A stretch of 58,436 nt of DNA from Crocinitomicaceae bacterium (GCA_024643725.1 JAHEMJ010000008.1:1-58436), one strand, 5' to 3'. Positions 27,345 to 37,694 are shown, counted from the first letter of the stretch. The notes: generated by a model from the letters alone, not told the origin. Numbers and translations: made by a program.

Positions 27345-28174
27345 GGTTTGTTGAATTTTTGTTTTAATAAATCCAATTTATCCTCTAACGGAATCGCTTC
27401 TTTTTCTGCTTTCATGCGTTCCATTTCCTTGCGTAGGATTTGTTTCGTGTACAAGGGGAAATCCGCTTCGAGCATCCATCCATAATAGCCAGGTTCTTCT
27501 TTCATCACCTGAGCAACGGATTTATTTTTATGTTTCCCGAAATTGTAAATCAATTCTTTCTTGGCATTGTAAGCCAATCTCCCCGCAAAATCCGCTAATT
27601 GAAAATCTCCCGCTTTGGAGAAATCTGCAAGGGAGTCGATGTCCTTCGCTAAGCTTGGGTATTTTTCCAATTGTGCGATCAATACTTCGTAAGTCGCTAA
27701 AGTATCGTAAATGGCATTGTGCGCATTTTCAATGGTCTTTCCACAATAGAATTGGTAAGCGGCAGCAAGGGTACGTTGTTCCATCTTGTGGAAGATGTTT
27801 TGCACATCCACGAAGCGACGGTTCGATAAATCGAAGTCGTTTCCAGTCCGCAAGAGTTCTTCCGAAAGAACCGGAATGTCAAATTTGTTGGAATTGTATC
27901 CCGCTAAATCTGCATCGCCGATAAAGTCTAATATTTCTGGTGCTAATTGAGCGAACGTTGGTTCGTTTTTCACCATTTCATTGCTCACACCATGAATGGC
28001 GGTACTTTCATCCGCAATCACCATCTCTGGATTGACCAAACGACTGAACTCTTCGGTTGTTCCATCCGGAAAAACCTTGAGAATAGCAATTTGTACAATA
28101 CGGTCCTTGGTGATTTGAAGTCCTGTAGTTTCCAAGTCAAAAACACACAGTGGACGCGTTAATTGCAAACTCAT
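27341..28174 (-). CDS. DEDDh 3'-5' exonuclease
   Basis: A 277-aa exonuclease of the DnaQ/RNase T superfamily. The catalytic residues of the DEDDh type can be read: Asp13 and Glu15 (FDLETTG), Asp99 (YNSNKFDIPVL), His152 and Asp157 (HNAIYDTLATY). After the nuclease domain (to about 190) a short C-terminal domain (YNFGKHKNKSVAQVMKEEPG and YYGWML) resembles the one after the nuclease in exonuclease X, which holds the DNA end. It could act in proofreading, mismatch repair or RNA trimming. It is coupled to the FAH gene and follows the E2 gene by 6 nt. Confidence 0.88.
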   Translation of the reverse strand: MSLQLTRPLCVFDLETTGLQITKDRIVQIAILKVFPDGTTEEFSRLVNPEMVIADESTAIHGVSNEMVKNEPTFAQLAPEILDFIGDADLAGYNSNKFDIPVLSEELLRTGNDFDLSNRRFVDVQNIFHKMEQRTLAAAYQFYCGKTIENAHNAIYDTLATYEVLIAQLEKYPSLAKDIDSLADFSKAGDFQLADFAGRLAYNAKKELIYNFGKHKNKSVAQVMKEEPGYYGWMLEADFPLYTKQILRKEMERMKAEKEAIPLEDKLDLLKQKFNKP

Positions 28175-28180
28175 TCCGAC

Positions 28181-29530
28181 TTAAAATGGCATGTTTGGAT
28201 CGAAGCTCTCTAAGTAATCAGCCACACGACGAACAAATTGTCCACCCAATGCGCCATCCACTACGCGGTGATCGTACGAGTGAGATAAGAACATTTTATG
28301 ACGGATACCGATGAAATCTCCTTCTGGCGTTTCAATCACCGCAGGAACTTTGCGAATTGCGCCAAGTGCTAAAATGGCAACTTGTGGTTGATTGATGATC
28401 GGAGTTCCCATCACGTTTCCAAAAGAACCTACGTTTGTTACCGTATATGTACCACCTTGGATATCCTCTGGTTTCAATTTGTTGTTACGAGCGCTATCAG
28501 CCAATCCGTTGACTGCTTTCGTTAGTCCAACAAGGTTTAACTGATCCGCATTTTTGATCACAGGAACGATTAAGTTACCAGATGGCAAAGCTGTTGCCAT
28601 TCCGATGTTGATGTCCTTGCGTTTGATAATGGTTGTTCCTGAAACAGACACATTAATCATTGGGAAATCTTTAATCGCTTTCACAATCGCCTCAATTAAA
28701 ATCGGCGTGTAGGTGATATTTTGTCCTTCGCGTTGTTTGAAGGTGTTTTTTACTTTTTCTCTCCATTTCACGATGTTGGTCACATCAGCCTCTACATACG
28801 AAGTAACGTGTGGAGAAACGTGAACAGACATCACCATGTGATCTGCAATCAATTTACGCATGCGATCCATTTCCATGATTTCATCTCCTGGATTCGGCAA
28901 TACGATTGGTTCTTTGATGTTCATGAAGGAAGCACCTGAAGGTGTTGCAGTAACTGCTGGTGTCGCCGCTGGACTAGCTACCGCTGCTGTTGCACTTGGT
29001 GCTGCTGTCACAGGAGCCGTTCCACGGTTTTCCAAATAAGCAATCATGTCTTTTTTCGTCACACGTCCATCTTGACCTGTTCCAGAAATGGCATCCAATT
29101 CATTGGCGCTGATTCCTTCTTTTTCAGCAATGTTGCGTACCAATGGAGAGTAGAATTTACCGTTTGCTCCCGATTTAGGAATAGCTGTTTGATCCGCTGA
29201 GTTGGCAACTGGTGCTGCTGCTACTGGAGCTGCTGCGACAGGCGCTGCTGTCTCAACACTGGCACTTGGAGCCTCTGCGCTTGCAGAACCATCCGTAGAT
29301 AAAATCGCAATCACATCGCCCACTTGAGCCACTTGATCTTTCTCGAAAAGGATTTTAACCAATGTCCCTGCTCCTTCAGAAGGAAGTTCATTGTCTACTT
29401 TGTCGGTTGCAACCTCTACTAAAGGTTCGTCCATTGCAACGGAATCGCCTACATTTTTTAACCAATTGGTAATGGTAGCTTCTGTCACACTTTCTCCCAT
29501 TTTGGGAAGACGGATTTCTATTTCTGCCAT
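28181..29530 (-). CDS. 2-oxoacid dehydrogenase E2 (dihydrolipoamide acyltransferase)
   Basis: The E2 core of a 2-oxoacid dehydrogenase complex, most likely the branched-chain type. The 449-aa protein has a lipoyl domain at 1-80 with the lipoylated Lys44 in EVATDKVDNE, an Ala/Val/Pro-rich swinging linker (about 82-118), a peripheral subunit-binding domain (YSPLVRNIAEKEGISANELD, about 125-165), a second Ala-rich linker, and the catalytic domain from about 215 with the active-site SHSYDHRVVDGALGG. E1 and E3 genes are not adjacent. Bacteroidota often keep such E2 genes apart from E1. Pyruvate or 2-oxoglutarate specificity cannot be excluded. Confidence 0.9.
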   Translation of the reverse strand: MAEIEIRLPKMGESVTEATITNWLKNVGDSVAMDEPLVEVATDKVDNELPSEGAGTLVKILFEKDQVAQVGDVIAILSTDGSASAEAPSASVETAAPVAAAPVAAAPVANSADQTAIPKSGANGKFYSPLVRNIAEKEGISANELDAISGTGQDGRVTKKDMIAYLENRGTAPVTAAPSATAAVASPAATPAVTATPSGASFMNIKEPIVLPNPGDEIMEMDRMRKLIADHMVMSVHVSPHVTSYVEADVTNIVKWREKVKNTFKQREGQNITYTPILIEAIVKAIKDFPMINVSVSGTTIIKRKDINIGMATALPSGNLIVPVIKNADQLNLVGLTKAVNGLADSARNNKLKPEDIQGGTYTVTNVGSFGNVMGTPIINQPQVAILALGAIRKVPAVIETPEGDFIGIRHKMFLSHSYDHRVVDGALGGQFVRRVADYLESFDPNMPF

Positions 29531-29599
29531 AGTATACGTGTAAATTGATGTCTTTTACTTGGACGCGAAGTTAGTGAAAAATTGTGCAATTCGTGCATT

Positions 29600-31549
29600 T
29601 TAGTTGCGGTCGAGTGCTCGGAAATTTCGAAGAATACTGCGGATATCAAACAGCGGCGTGTAATCACGTGAATAAATGAGGAAGAATCGTTCGCGGTCTT
29701 CTTTGCTCGTTAAGTGCAAGTGGTCAAAGGGTCCAATGATGCTTTGTTTTTGACTTGATTTGCTAAGTGCTTCTGAATCAGTGTATCCAACAAAAGTCTT
29801 GCGTCCAATGAAAACGGATCCGCAATTTTGAAGGAAACGATTTTTTCGGGGAAAGAACCAAATCAACAGTGGACTTCCGACGATGAAAAGAAAGGCGAAG
29901 CTGACATCGATGAGTCGTTTGACGCGTTTGTTTTCGGGATGACTAAGCGAATTAAAATTCAACACATACAGTTCTCCAGCTCGATCGATGGAGTTACTTC
30001 CAATCAAAAAGCTCGTATCGGGCTGGGCAATTTTGAATTCCAAATCCTGACCAGATGTTTGGGTCATCCAATGAATGATTTCCGACGAACTTAAGGTCTT
30101 TGCAGAGAAAATCACCTCGTTGATGCGGTGAATGGAGACAATTTCGTTCAATTGATCCATGTTTCCAATGCTGCCATCAAATTTCTCGGTGTTCGAAATG
30201 CCAAAGATCGAATCGATTTGTGGATAGGTGTTCTCCAATAATTGTTTGATGCGCAAGTATTCCGACTCGTCTCCAATAATTGCAAAGCGTTTTTTAGGCA
30301 ATTTCGATAGTCCGAAGTGTCCTTTAAACACCAATTCGAACATGAATCGAACGACAAAATAACTCGCGATGAATAAAAGAGAACCAAGGAGGATATACAA
30401 ACGCGAAAACTGCCATTCTTTTGGGAAAAGAGCGTAAATCGTGAGGATGAATATCGTTCCGAAAAAGACGGACTTGAAAATGAGTCGGTGGCGACTTCCT
30501 TTGTCGTAAATACCAAAAACCAATGCGGATAACATCCAAATCATAGCATACCCCGGAATCAGCCAATGCCAGGCGATTTCAGGGAATTGAATGTCTTTCA
30601 CCTTCCAGCGTTCCGCCAATAAATAAAGTCCACTTAGACTAACGGCTAAATCTACTGCTGGAAACGAAATGCGTTCAATGAACCGACGAACAATCGATAA
30701 GGATGCCCGCATGTAAATGGCGAAATGAATGGCGAAAGAGAATAATTTGGCGTTGTTTTGAGAAAAGTGTTTTTTCGCAAAAATAACCATCGCCTTATAG
30801 AAAATGAACACATAATTGACGGAGCTTTTTTTCGTGCTCTCACCTTTGTAGTGTATGATTTTTGTTTCGGGATAATAATAATTCTTATAGCCGCCTTGTT
30901 GGATTCGGTAGGACAAATCGATGTCCTCTCCGTACATAAAAAACGTTTCGTCTAATAAACCAACTTCATCCAAGGTTTCTTTGCGCATGAGCATGAAAGC
31001 GCCACTCAGGACATCTACTTCGTTCGTTTCAAATTCGCTTAAATAACCAAGGTGATAGCGTCCAAATCGCTTCGATTTTGGAAAGATTTTGGACAGACCG
31101 AAAATTTTATAGAAAGCGACCATAGGTGTTGGAAGTCCACGCTTGGATTCCGGTAGAAAACGTCCTTTTCCATCGACCATACGGACTCCGAGTCCACCGC
31201 CTTGCGGATGCTCGTCCATGAACGAAACGACTTTGTCAAAGGTGTCTTCTTCTACAACTGTATCTGGATTCAACAGCAAAACATACCGCGCATCCGATAA
31301 TTCGATGGCCTGATTGTTTGCTCGTGAAAAGCCAACGTTTTCTTTGTTAGCGATGCAATGCACGGCGTGAAATTTCGTTTGAACCATGTCCACGGAACCA
31401 TCCACGCTATTGTTGTCCACAACGAATACTTGAACCTGCAAGTTTTTACTCGCCGCTAAAACAGCGTTCAAACATTGTTCTAGGAAATATGCGACATTGT
31501 AATTGACAATGACAACGCTTAAATCATATGTGGGACGCACATTAGCCAT
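29600..31549 (-). CDS. GT2 glycosyltransferase fused to a WcaJ-like membrane domain
   Basis: A 649-aa protein with two parts. Residues about 8-255 are a family 2 glycosyltransferase: LSVVIVNYNVAYFLEQCLNA, VDNNSVDGS, LLNPDTVV (DxD-like) and FMYGEDIDLSYRIQ, closest to rhamnosyltransferase-like enzymes. About 295-420 holds four hydrophobic segments, then a nucleotide-binding-like domain (KKRFAIIGDESEYLRIKQLL), then KRLIDVSFAFLFIVGSPLL, which looks like the start of a bacterial sugar transferase (WcaJ/Pss). The catalytic C-terminus of that family is not seen. It probably works in cell-surface polysaccharide synthesis at the inner membrane. The start is set at ATG 31549, overlapping the ridA stop by 8 nt; a longer start at 31576 is less likely. 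Confidence 0.82.
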   Translation of the reverse strand: MANVRPTYDLSVVIVNYNVAYFLEQCLNAVLAASKNLQVQVFVVDNNSVDGSVDMVQTKFHAVHCIANKENVGFSRANNQAIELSDARYVLLLNPDTVVEEDTFDKVVSFMDEHPQGGGLGVRMVDGKGRFLPESKRGLPTPMVAFYKIFGLSKIFPKSKRFGRYHLGYLSEFETNEVDVLSGAFMLMRKETLDEVGLLDETFFMYGEDIDLSYRIQQGGYKNYYYPETKIIHYKGESTKKSSVNYVFIFYKAMVIFAKKHFSQNNAKLFSFAIHFAIYMRASLSIVRRFIERISFPAVDLAVSLSGLYLLAERWKVKDIQFPEIAWHWLIPGYAMIWMLSALVFGIYDKGSRHRLIFKSVFFGTIFILTIYALFPKEWQFSRLYILLGSLLFIASYFVVRFMFELVFKGHFGLSKLPKKRFAIIGDESEYLRIKQLLENTYPQIDSIFGISNTEKFDGSIGNMDQLNEIVSIHRINEVIFSAKTLSSSEIIHWMTQTSGQDLEFKIAQPDTSFLIGSNSIDRAGELYVLNFNSLSHPENKRVKRLIDVSFAFLFIVGSPLLIWFFPRKNRFLQNCGSVFIGRKTFVGYTDSEALSKSSQKQSIIGPFDHLHLTSKEDRERFFLIYSRDYTPLFDIRSILRNFRALDRN

Positions 31550-31925
31550 TCGCAAGTGCAATGCAAGATATTTCAATGTTTACATCCAAAGGTAAGCGAG
31601 CGACCTCCACGGTTTCACGTGCCGGTGGAACACCTTGGAAATAAGAAGCGTAAATGCCATTTACTGCTTGAAAATCGGACAAATCTTTGAGGAAAATACT
31701 CGTTTTTACAACATTGTCAAGTGTTAATCCAGCTTCTGAAAGCAAGGCGTCGATGTTTTTCATCACGCGATGCGTCGCTTCTTCAATGCTATTCATTTCC
31801 AATTGACCCGTTGTCGGATTCAACGGAATCTGTCCGCTGACAAACAACATTCCTCCTGCCAAAATCGCTTGACTGTAAGGTCCTACTGGAGCGGGAGCAT
31901 TCGGTATTTGCAAGGCTTTTTTCAT
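31542..31925 (-). CDS. ridA: RidA family enamine/imine deaminase
   Basis: RidA removes reactive 2-aminoacrylate and related enamines formed by PLP enzymes. The 127-aa length is exact for the family. Visible features are APAPVGPYSQAILAGGMLFV, SGQIPLNPTTGQL, the region around NVVKTSIFLKDLSDF and the C-terminal motif PPARETVEVARLPLDVNIEI, in which Arg (PPARE) binds the substrate carboxylate. Its last codons overlap the glycosyltransferase start. The gene is divergent from pabA across 62 nt that hold the pabA promoter. Confidence 0.95.
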   Translation of the reverse strand: MKKALQIPNAPAPVGPYSQAILAGGMLFVSGQIPLNPTTGQLEMNSIEEATHRVMKNIDALLSEAGLTLDNVVKTSIFLKDLSDFQAVNGIYASYFQGVPPARETVEVARLPLDVNIEISCIALANG

Positions 31926-31942
31926 GGAATTTTCGATTTCAA

Positions 31943-31970
31943 TTGGATTAAGCGATTTTTTCTACTTTTG
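31943..31970 (+). promoter_or_regulatory. Promoter of the pabA-DUF2147 pair
   Basis: TTG at 31943-31945, 17 nt, then TACTTTTG at 31963-31970 match the Bacteroidota -33/-7 pattern. The ATG follows 17 nt later, giving a short leader. Confidence 0.6.
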
Positions 31971-31987
31971 CAAAGTAACAAAAATCA

Positions 31988-32554
31988 ATGAACGTGAAGG
32001 TAGTACTGGTGGATTTTTATGATTCTTTTACCTTCAATTTGGTGCATTACTTGGAGCAATTAGACGCAGAAGTAACGGTCATTCGCCACGATTATTTGAA
32101 CCTTTCCGAAATGCATGCTTTTGATGCGATTTTATTGTCGCCAGGACCGGGATTGCCAAAGGAAAAAGTAAATCTTGATGCATTATTAATGGAATTCGTT
32201 GGTGTAAAACCGATCTTGGGTGTTTGTTTAGGTATGCAAGCGCTGGCAGAATTCCTAGGAGGAACATTGGTCAATCAAGCGATGGTGAAACACGGCGTAC
32301 AAGAAACGTTGCACGTAAGTGATCACAAGGTCTTGTTTGCTGGACTCCCTTCGAAATTTCAGGTGGGACTTTACCATAGCTGGAAAGTAGATGGTTTGGC
32401 GCATTTGCAAACCTCGGCAACAACATCAGGAGTGTGCATGTCCATTGAGGACCCATCCAAAAAACTATTCGCCGTGCAATTTCATCCTGAGTCTATTTTG
32501 ACTGAACACGGACTAGCCATCATGTCGAACTTTTTAACCTATGTCCAACGATGA
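31988..32554 (+). CDS. pabA: Glutamine amidotransferase, aminodeoxychorismate/anthranilate synthase component II
   Basis: A class I amidotransferase that supplies ammonia to PabB or TrpE. The 188-aa product has the triad Cys80 (GVCLGMQA), His166 and Glu168 (FHPESI), the oxyanion LSPGPGLP and the N-terminal DFYDSFTFNLVHYL. No trpE, trpD or pabB lies beside it, so a folate (PabA) role, or shared use as in some bacteria, is more likely than a dedicated trp role. Its stop overlaps the next ATG (ATGA at 32551). Confidence 0.9.
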   Translation: MNVKVVLVDFYDSFTFNLVHYLEQLDAEVTVIRHDYLNLSEMHAFDAILLSPGPGLPKEKVNLDALLMEFVGVKPILGVCLGMQALAEFLGGTLVNQAMVKHGVQETLHVSDHKVLFAGLPSKFQVGLYHSWKVDGLAHLQTSATTSGVCMSIEDPSKKLFAVQFHPESILTEHGLAIMSNFLTYVQR

Positions 32555-33000
32555 AACGATTGATTTTACTGAGTTTTTGTATGTTCTGTTTGCATGTAAT
32601 TGGCAACGCGCAAAGTTGTTTGGGGCTGTGGATTACCATTGATGATGAAACAGGATTAAAAAAGTCTGTAGTGGAACTGTATAAAGTGGATGGGAAAATG
32701 TACGGTAAAATTGTCTACATCTATAAACACGGAAAGGATGGACCTCATTCTTTGTGCGACCAATGCGAAGGAAGCCTGAAAAACAAACCGGTGATGGGCA
32801 TGCAAATTCTCAAAAACATGAGTTGGGATGGTTCTGAGTGGGCGGGAGGCACCATCTTGGATCCCAAAAATGGTAAAACGTACGATGCCAAGATTTGGAT
32901 CAATGCAGAGAACTTCAATAAATTAAACGTTCGAGGATACATTGGCCCCTTCTTTCGAACACAAACGTGGATTAAAACCGAAAAAATTCCATCGACCTAA
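32551..33000 (+). CDS. DUF2147 exported protein
   Basis: A 149-aa product with a signal peptide (MKRLILLSFCMFCLHVIGNA). The mature part shows the DUF2147 pattern: LGLWITIDDETGLKKSVVEL, GKMYGKIVYIYK, CDQCEGSLKNKPVMGMQIL, WAGGTILDPKNGKTYDAKIW and a final GPFFRTQTWIK. DUF2147 is a lipocalin-like beta-barrel of unknown function. The CxxC in this protein (CDQC) may bind metal or form a disulfide. It is translationally coupled to pabA, though the two seem unrelated in function. Confidence 0.88.
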   Translation: MKRLILLSFCMFCLHVIGNAQSCLGLWITIDDETGLKKSVVELYKVDGKMYGKIVYIYKHGKDGPHSLCDQCEGSLKNKPVMGMQILKNMSWDGSEWAGGTILDPKNGKTYDAKIWINAENFNKLNVRGYIGPFFRTQTWIKTEKIPST

Positions 33001-33062
33001 AACTTTTTTAAAACTCTTTTGTTTAATCTTTTGAACTAAAAAAGCATCAAACGTTAAACAAA

Positions 33063-35495
33063 ATGAAGTCATTACTCAGCATCTTATTTACTTTAATTCT
33101 CATTGGTGGATTACAAGCACAAAACGGATTGGTTCGTGGACGTGTTTTCAATGCACAAACCAACGCATCGATTGAAGGTGCAAAAGTACAAGTCATCGAA
33201 CAAGCGAAAGGAACATTATCAAAAGCTGATGGTAGTTTCGAACTCACAGGATTGAAACCGGGAGTGTATACATTTAAGGCAGTTGCTATTGGATTTAAAG
33301 AACTTGTTTTCAATGAAATTACCATCACGAATGCCCGTGCGGTTGACCTTGACTTTGCGATGGAAGAAACCGTAAAAGATCAAAAAGAAGTCGTGGTGAA
33401 ATCGTCGCCATTCGTGAAAAAGGCAGAGTCTCCCAATTCACTTAAAACCTTGAATGCAACAGAGATTGAGCGTTTACCTGGAGCGAATCGCGATGTGAGT
33501 CGTGTGATTGCGGCATTGCCAGGAGTCGCTTCCCGGGCAACCTTTCGAAACGACATCATCATTCGTGGTGGTTCTCCGGGAGAAAATAAATTTTACCTAG
33601 ACGGAATCGAAGTGCCAAACATCAATCACTTTGCTACGCAAGGAAGTAGTGGTGGACCAGTTGGCTTGTTGAATGTAAACTTCATTCGTGAAGTGGACTT
33701 TTACTCCGGTTCGTTTCCAGCGAATCGCGCGAACGGACTGAGTTCCGTACTGGCGTTTAAACAAAAAGATGGAAATAAGGACGGACTCATTACCAATTTC
33801 TCCCTTGGATCGAGTGACGCCGGATTAACCTTCGATGGTCCTTTGGGAAAGAAAGCGGATTTTATTTTCTCCGCACGAAAGTCCTACTTGCAATTTTTAT
33901 TCATGGCCCTGAAATTGCCGATTTTACCTTCTTACAACGATAGTCAGTTTAAAATAAACTACAAAGTCAATGCAAAAAACAAATTGACCATTATTGGATT
34001 AGGAGCTTTGGATAATTTCAGCTTGAATACAGGTGTGAATGCATCGATTACCGACACAGCGGCAAGGGAATACAACAATTTCATCATCAATAATTTACCG
34101 ATTCAAAAACAATGGAACTACACGATGGGGGTAAACTGGGTACATTATTCCAAGCATTCGTATCAGAACATTGTGGCGAGTCGAAACATGTTAAACAATT
34201 CTGCTTATCGGTACAAGGACCTTATTGAAACACCGGCAAATCTGTTGCAAGATTACCGGTCGTTTGAAGCGGAGAATAAATTCCGATTTGAACACACGTA
34301 TTCCAAAAATGGGTGGAAAGTGAACGCTGGTTTTGGGTATGAATATGCGCGCTATTTCTCATCGACCTATAACAAAATCACCATTCAAGGTTCGCCAGTC
34401 ACCATTGACTTTAAATCGAATTTGTTCTTGAGTAAAATGGCCGCTTTCGGACAAGTAAGCAAGGCCTTTTTCAAGGATAAATTAAATACATCCATCGGAT
34501 TGCGCACAGACTTCTCCAACTATTCAAAAAGCATGTTGAATCCTTTGAATCAGTTGTCCCCAAGTTTGTCACTTTCCTACCGCATCAACGACCAATGGGC
34601 GTTAAACGGAAACATAGCACGATATCATCAGTTGCCATCTTATACGATTCTCGGATACCGCGACGGACAAGGGACTTTAGTCAATCAGCAAAACGATGTG
34701 AAGTATATTCAGGCAGATCATTTTGTCTTGGGGAGTGAGTTTTTGACGAAATTGAATTCCCGCTTTACCTTGGAAGGATTCTACAAGAAATACAACAATT
34801 ATCCATTCTCCTTAAAAGATTCACTTTGCTTGGCGAATGTCGGATCTGATTTCGGTGTGATTGGTAACGAAGCGGTGAAGTCCTTCTCACAGGGAAGAAC
34901 CTATGGAATGGAGTTCTTGTTTCAACAGAAATTGTACAAAGGATTCTACGCGGTCTTGGCGTATACGTATGTGCATTCGGAGTTCCAAGATAAAAACGGG
35001 AAGTATGTCCCAACAGCTTGGGATAGCAAGCACATCGTTTCTTTAACGGGAGGAAAACGCTTCAAAAACGGATGGGAAATTGGGATGCGCTGGTTGTATT
35101 CAGGAGGATCGCCGTACACGCCGTACGACGTTGCAACTTCGAGTATGATTCAAAACTGGAACATCAATGGACAAGGAATTTTAGATTATTCCAAACTGAA
35201 CACCTTGCGTGAATCGAGTTTTCATCAGTTAAACATGCGCGTGGACAAGAAATTCTATTTGGAGAAATTCACCATGAACTTCTACTTGGACATTCAAAAT
35301 GTATATGGGTATAAAGCGAAATTAGCGCCGATTTTATTGGTCGAAACGGATGCGAGTGGCGCACCAATCGCTGATCCTGCGAATCCAGGGCATTACAAAA
35401 CCAAATTCATTGCGAACTCCAATGGAATTGTTCAGCCAACACTTGGAATCATCATTGAGTTTGCCAACAAGAAAAAAAGCACCGTTTCCAAGTAG
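33063..35495 (+). CDS. TonB-dependent receptor with carboxypeptidase-regulatory domain
   Basis: An 810-aa outer-membrane receptor. Signal peptide to about 19 (GGLQAQ), carboxypeptidase-regulatory domain about 22-100 ([20 protein letters not shown] and [19 protein letters not shown]), plug about 120-235 ([40 protein letters not shown]) and a long beta-barrel ending in a family-like [10 protein letters not shown] region. The [28 protein letters not shown] form belongs to a Bacteroidota group whose ligand is unknown. No SusD-like gene is next to it, so a glycan-uptake locus is not indicated. It stands alone 62 nt after DUF2147. Confidence 0.88.
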   Translation: MKSLLSILFTLILIGGLQAQNGLVRGRVFNAQTNASIEGAKVQVIEQAKGTLSKADGSFELTGLKPGVYTFKAVAIGFKELVFNEITITNARAVDLDFAMEETVKDQKEVVVKSSPFVKKAESPNSLKTLNATEIERLPGANRDVSRVIAALPGVASRATFRNDIIIRGGSPGENKFYLDGIEVPNINHFATQGSSGGPVGLLNVNFIREVDFYSGSFPANRANGLSSVLAFKQKDGNKDGLITNFSLGSSDAGLTFDGPLGKKADFIFSARKSYLQFLFMALKLPILPSYNDSQFKINYKVNAKNKLTIIGLGALDNFSLNTGVNASITDTAAREYNNFIINNLPIQKQWNYTMGVNWVHYSKHSYQNIVASRNMLNNSAYRYKDLIETPANLLQDYRSFEAENKFRFEHTYSKNGWKVNAGFGYEYARYFSSTYNKITIQGSPVTIDFKSNLFLSKMAAFGQVSKAFFKDKLNTSIGLRTDFSNYSKSMLNPLNQLSPSLSLSYRINDQWALNGNIARYHQLPSYTILGYRDGQGTLVNQQNDVKYIQADHFVLGSEFLTKLNSRFTLEGFYKKYNNYPFSLKDSLCLANVGSDFGVIGNEAVKSFSQGRTYGMEFLFQQKLYKGFYAVLAYTYVHSEFQDKNGKYVPTAWDSKHIVSLTGGKRFKNGWEIGMRWLYSGGSPYTPYDVATSSMIQNWNINGQGILDYSKLNTLRESSFHQLNMRVDKKFYLEKFTMNFYLDIQNVYGYKAKLAPILLVETDASGAPIADPANPGHYKTKFIANSNGIVQPTLGIIIEFANKKKSTVSK

Positions 35496-35524
35496 TTCGA
35501 ATGGTGGTATCACGAAAAAATCCC

Positions 35525-35532
35525 TACCTTTG
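35525..35532 (+). promoter_or_regulatory. -7 element for ndk
   Basis: TACCTTTG matches TAnnTTTG, 21 nt before the ndk ATG at 35554. This also argues that translation starts at 35554 and not at the far upstream in-frame start inside the TonB receptor gene. Confidence 0.5.
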
Positions 35533-35553
35533 CACTCAAATTTGAAAAATACA

Positions 35554-35973
35554 ATGGCAACGAATCGAACATTTACAATGCTTAAGCCTGATGCAATTGA
35601 AAACGGGCACATGGGGAAAATCATCGACATGATTATCTCTGCAGGATTCCAAATTAAAGCGATGAAATACACGCGTTTATCTGAGGATCAAGCGAAAAAA
35701 TTCTACGAAGTACACGCTGAGCGTCCATTCTATGGCGAATTGGTTGAATACATGACTTCTGGACCAATCGTAGCGGCAATCTTGGAAAAAGACAACGCAG
35801 TAGCTGATTTCCGTGCGTTAATCGGTGCAACAGATCCAGCTGAAGCAGCTGACGGTACCATCCGTAAAGCATATGCTGAAAGCAAAGGAAGAAATGCAGT
35901 TCACGGTTCTGATTCCGATGAGAATGCAGAAATCGAAGGATTATTCCATTTTACAGCAGCAGAGATTTTCTAA
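35554..35973 (+). CDS. ndk: Nucleoside diphosphate kinase
   Basis: Ndk moves the gamma-phosphate of ATP to other NDPs through a phosphohistidine. The 139-aa protein has Lys11 (MLKPDA), the active-site His117 in [10 protein letters not shown] and the usual start [13 protein letters not shown]. The open frame reaches 68 codons further upstream into the TonB gene, but that extension has no family similarity and precedes the promoter, so ATG 35554 is used. A hairpin terminator follows 22 nt after the stop. Confidence 0.97.
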   Translation: MATNRTFTMLKPDAIENGHMGKIIDMIISAGFQIKAMKYTRLSEDQAKKFYEVHAERPFYGELVEYMTSGPIVAAILEKDNAVADFRALIGATDPAEAADGTIRKAYAESKGRNAVHGSDSDENAEIEGLFHFTAAEIF

Positions 35974-35995
35974 TTTCTGAACACGCATATTTTTG

Positions 35996-36020
35996 AAAAG
36001 ACCGCATTGCGGTCTTTTTT
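35996..36020 (+). terminator. Terminator between ndk and prfC
   Basis: AAAAGACCGC, loop ATT, GCGGTCTTTT plus TT gives a 10-bp stem with T run. It lies only 18 nt before the prfC ATG. Confidence 0.88.
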
Positions 36021-36038
36021 CATTTTCCATAGCATACC

Positions 36039-37631
36039 ATGAAGAATCAAGAAGCCATCGAAAAAAGAAGAACCTTTGGGATTATCTCACATCCCGATGC
36101 AGGTAAAACGACGCTGACAGAAAAGTTGTTGCTTTTTGGTGGGGCCATCCAAACCGCTGGGGCCGTTAAAAACAATAAAATCAAGAAGAGCGCGACTTCG
36201 GATTTCATGGAAATTGAAAAACAACGTGGAATCTCCGTGGCAACATCCGTCATGGCGTTTGAATACAATGGAAAACAAATCAATATCCTCGATACACCAG
36301 GTCACAAGGACTTTGCAGAGGACACTTTTCGTACCTTAACCGCTGTCGATAGTGTCATTCTCGTGATTGACTGTGCAAACGGTGTGGAGGAACAAACCAG
36401 TAAATTGATGGAAGTGTGTCGCATGCGTAAAACGCCCGTGATCATCTTCATCAACAAAATGGACCGCGATGGTAAAGAGTCCTTCGAATTGCTCGACGAA
36501 TTAGAGCAAAGTTTGGACATCAAAGTGCGTCCATTGACTTGGCCAATTGGCATGGGAGATCGCTTTCAAGGGGTCTATAACATTTACCAAAAAGGCTTGA
36601 ATTTATTCTCCGCAAACAAAACGAAAATCTCCGATGACGTCGTGTCCATTTCGGATATCAACGATGCCGCTTTGGATGAAATTGTAGGAGAAAAACCAGC
36701 TGCTGAATTACGTGAAGAGTTGGAAATGATTGAAGGTGTTTACGATGCTTTCAGCCGTGAAGCTTATTTGGCTGGAGATGTAGCTCCGGTGTTCTTTGGA
36801 TCAGCAGTCAACAACTTCGGTGTCAAAGAATTGTTGGATACCTTCTGTGAAGTTTCTCCCTCCCCACGTGGACGCGAAACGGACAAACGCATGGTAGAGC
36901 CGGGCGACGATCGTTTTTCGGGATTTGTATTCAAAATCCACGCGAACTTGGACCCAAAACACCGCGATCGCATCGCCTTCTTACGTGTCGTGTCTGGAAA
37001 GTTTGAGCGCAATACTTTTTATCAGCATGTGCGTTTGGACAAAAAATTGAAATTCCCGAATCCAACCTCGTTCATGGCGCAAGATAAAAGTGTCATCGAT
37101 GAGGCTTTTCCTGGAGATGTTGTTGGTTTGTACGATACAGGGAACTTCAAAATTGGGGACACCTTGACCGATGGAGAAGTGATGATGTACAAGGGAATTC
37201 CAAGTTTCTCTCCTGAAATTTTCCAAGAATTAGAGAACCTAGATCCATTGAAGTCCAAGCAGTTAGAAAAAGGAATTCGACAGTTAATCGATGAAGGGGT
37301 GGCCCAATTATTTGTGCAACAACCTGGAAACCGTAAAATCGTTGGGACGGTTGGACAACTTCAATTTGAAGTCATTAATTACCGTTTGATTCACGAATAT
37401 GGCGCGAATTGTCGATTTGTTCCGAGAAATTACTTCAAAGCTTGTTGGATTACCACGGACAATCAAGAGCAATTGCAAAGTTTCATGCGTGCGAAGTCCA
37501 ATTATTTGGCAACGGATAAAGATGAAAACATTGTTTTCCTAGCTGAAACACCGTTCTTATTGCAAATGGCAGAACAAGATTATCCGGATTTAGTTTTCCA
37601 TAAAACATCTGAATTCAAATTGGAAATTTAA
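36039..37631 (+). CDS. prfC: Peptide chain release factor 3
   Basis: RF3 is a GTPase that removes RF1/RF2 from the ribosome after peptide release. The 530-aa product has the P-loop [12 protein letters not shown] (about 17-28), the [10 protein letters not shown] switch I region, DTPGHKDF (G3) and NKMDRDG (G4), then the RF3-type C-terminal domains ending in [17 protein letters not shown]. The length is the family norm. It starts 18 nt after the ndk terminator, which leaves no room for a normal promoter, so it may depend on read-through of that hairpin. Confidence 0.96.
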   Translation: MKNQEAIEKRRTFGIISHPDAGKTTLTEKLLLFGGAIQTAGAVKNNKIKKSATSDFMEIEKQRGISVATSVMAFEYNGKQINILDTPGHKDFAEDTFRTLTAVDSVILVIDCANGVEEQTSKLMEVCRMRKTPVIIFINKMDRDGKESFELLDELEQSLDIKVRPLTWPIGMGDRFQGVYNIYQKGLNLFSANKTKISDDVVSISDINDAALDEIVGEKPAAELREELEMIEGVYDAFSREAYLAGDVAPVFFGSAVNNFGVKELLDTFCEVSPSPRGRETDKRMVEPGDDRFSGFVFKIHANLDPKHRDRIAFLRVVSGKFERNTFYQHVRLDKKLKFPNPTSFMAQDKSVIDEAFPGDVVGLYDTGNFKIGDTLTDGEVMMYKGIPSFSPEIFQELENLDPLKSKQLEKGIRQLIDEGVAQLFVQQPGNRKIVGTVGQLQFEVINYRLIHEYGANCRFVPRNYFKACWITTDNQEQLQSFMRAKSNYLATDKDENIVFLAETPFLLQMAEQDYPDLVFHKTSEFKLEI

Positions 37632-37694
37632 GCGTCATTTATGGAATTTAGGAGGTATTGAATCCTTTTCATACTTTTATCCTAAATCTCGTTT

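Noticed and set aside
29560..29599. A possible terminator hairpin after the GT2 fusion gene (TGCAC/GTGCA-like words near 29581-29600)
   Set aside because: The repeats are direct, not complementary in the needed order, so no stable stem forms.
35350..35553. An N-terminal extension of ndk by 68 codons into the TonB receptor gene
   Set aside because: Ndk has a complete family N-terminus at 35554 and a TAnnTTTG element lies at 35525-35532, after the supposed longer start.
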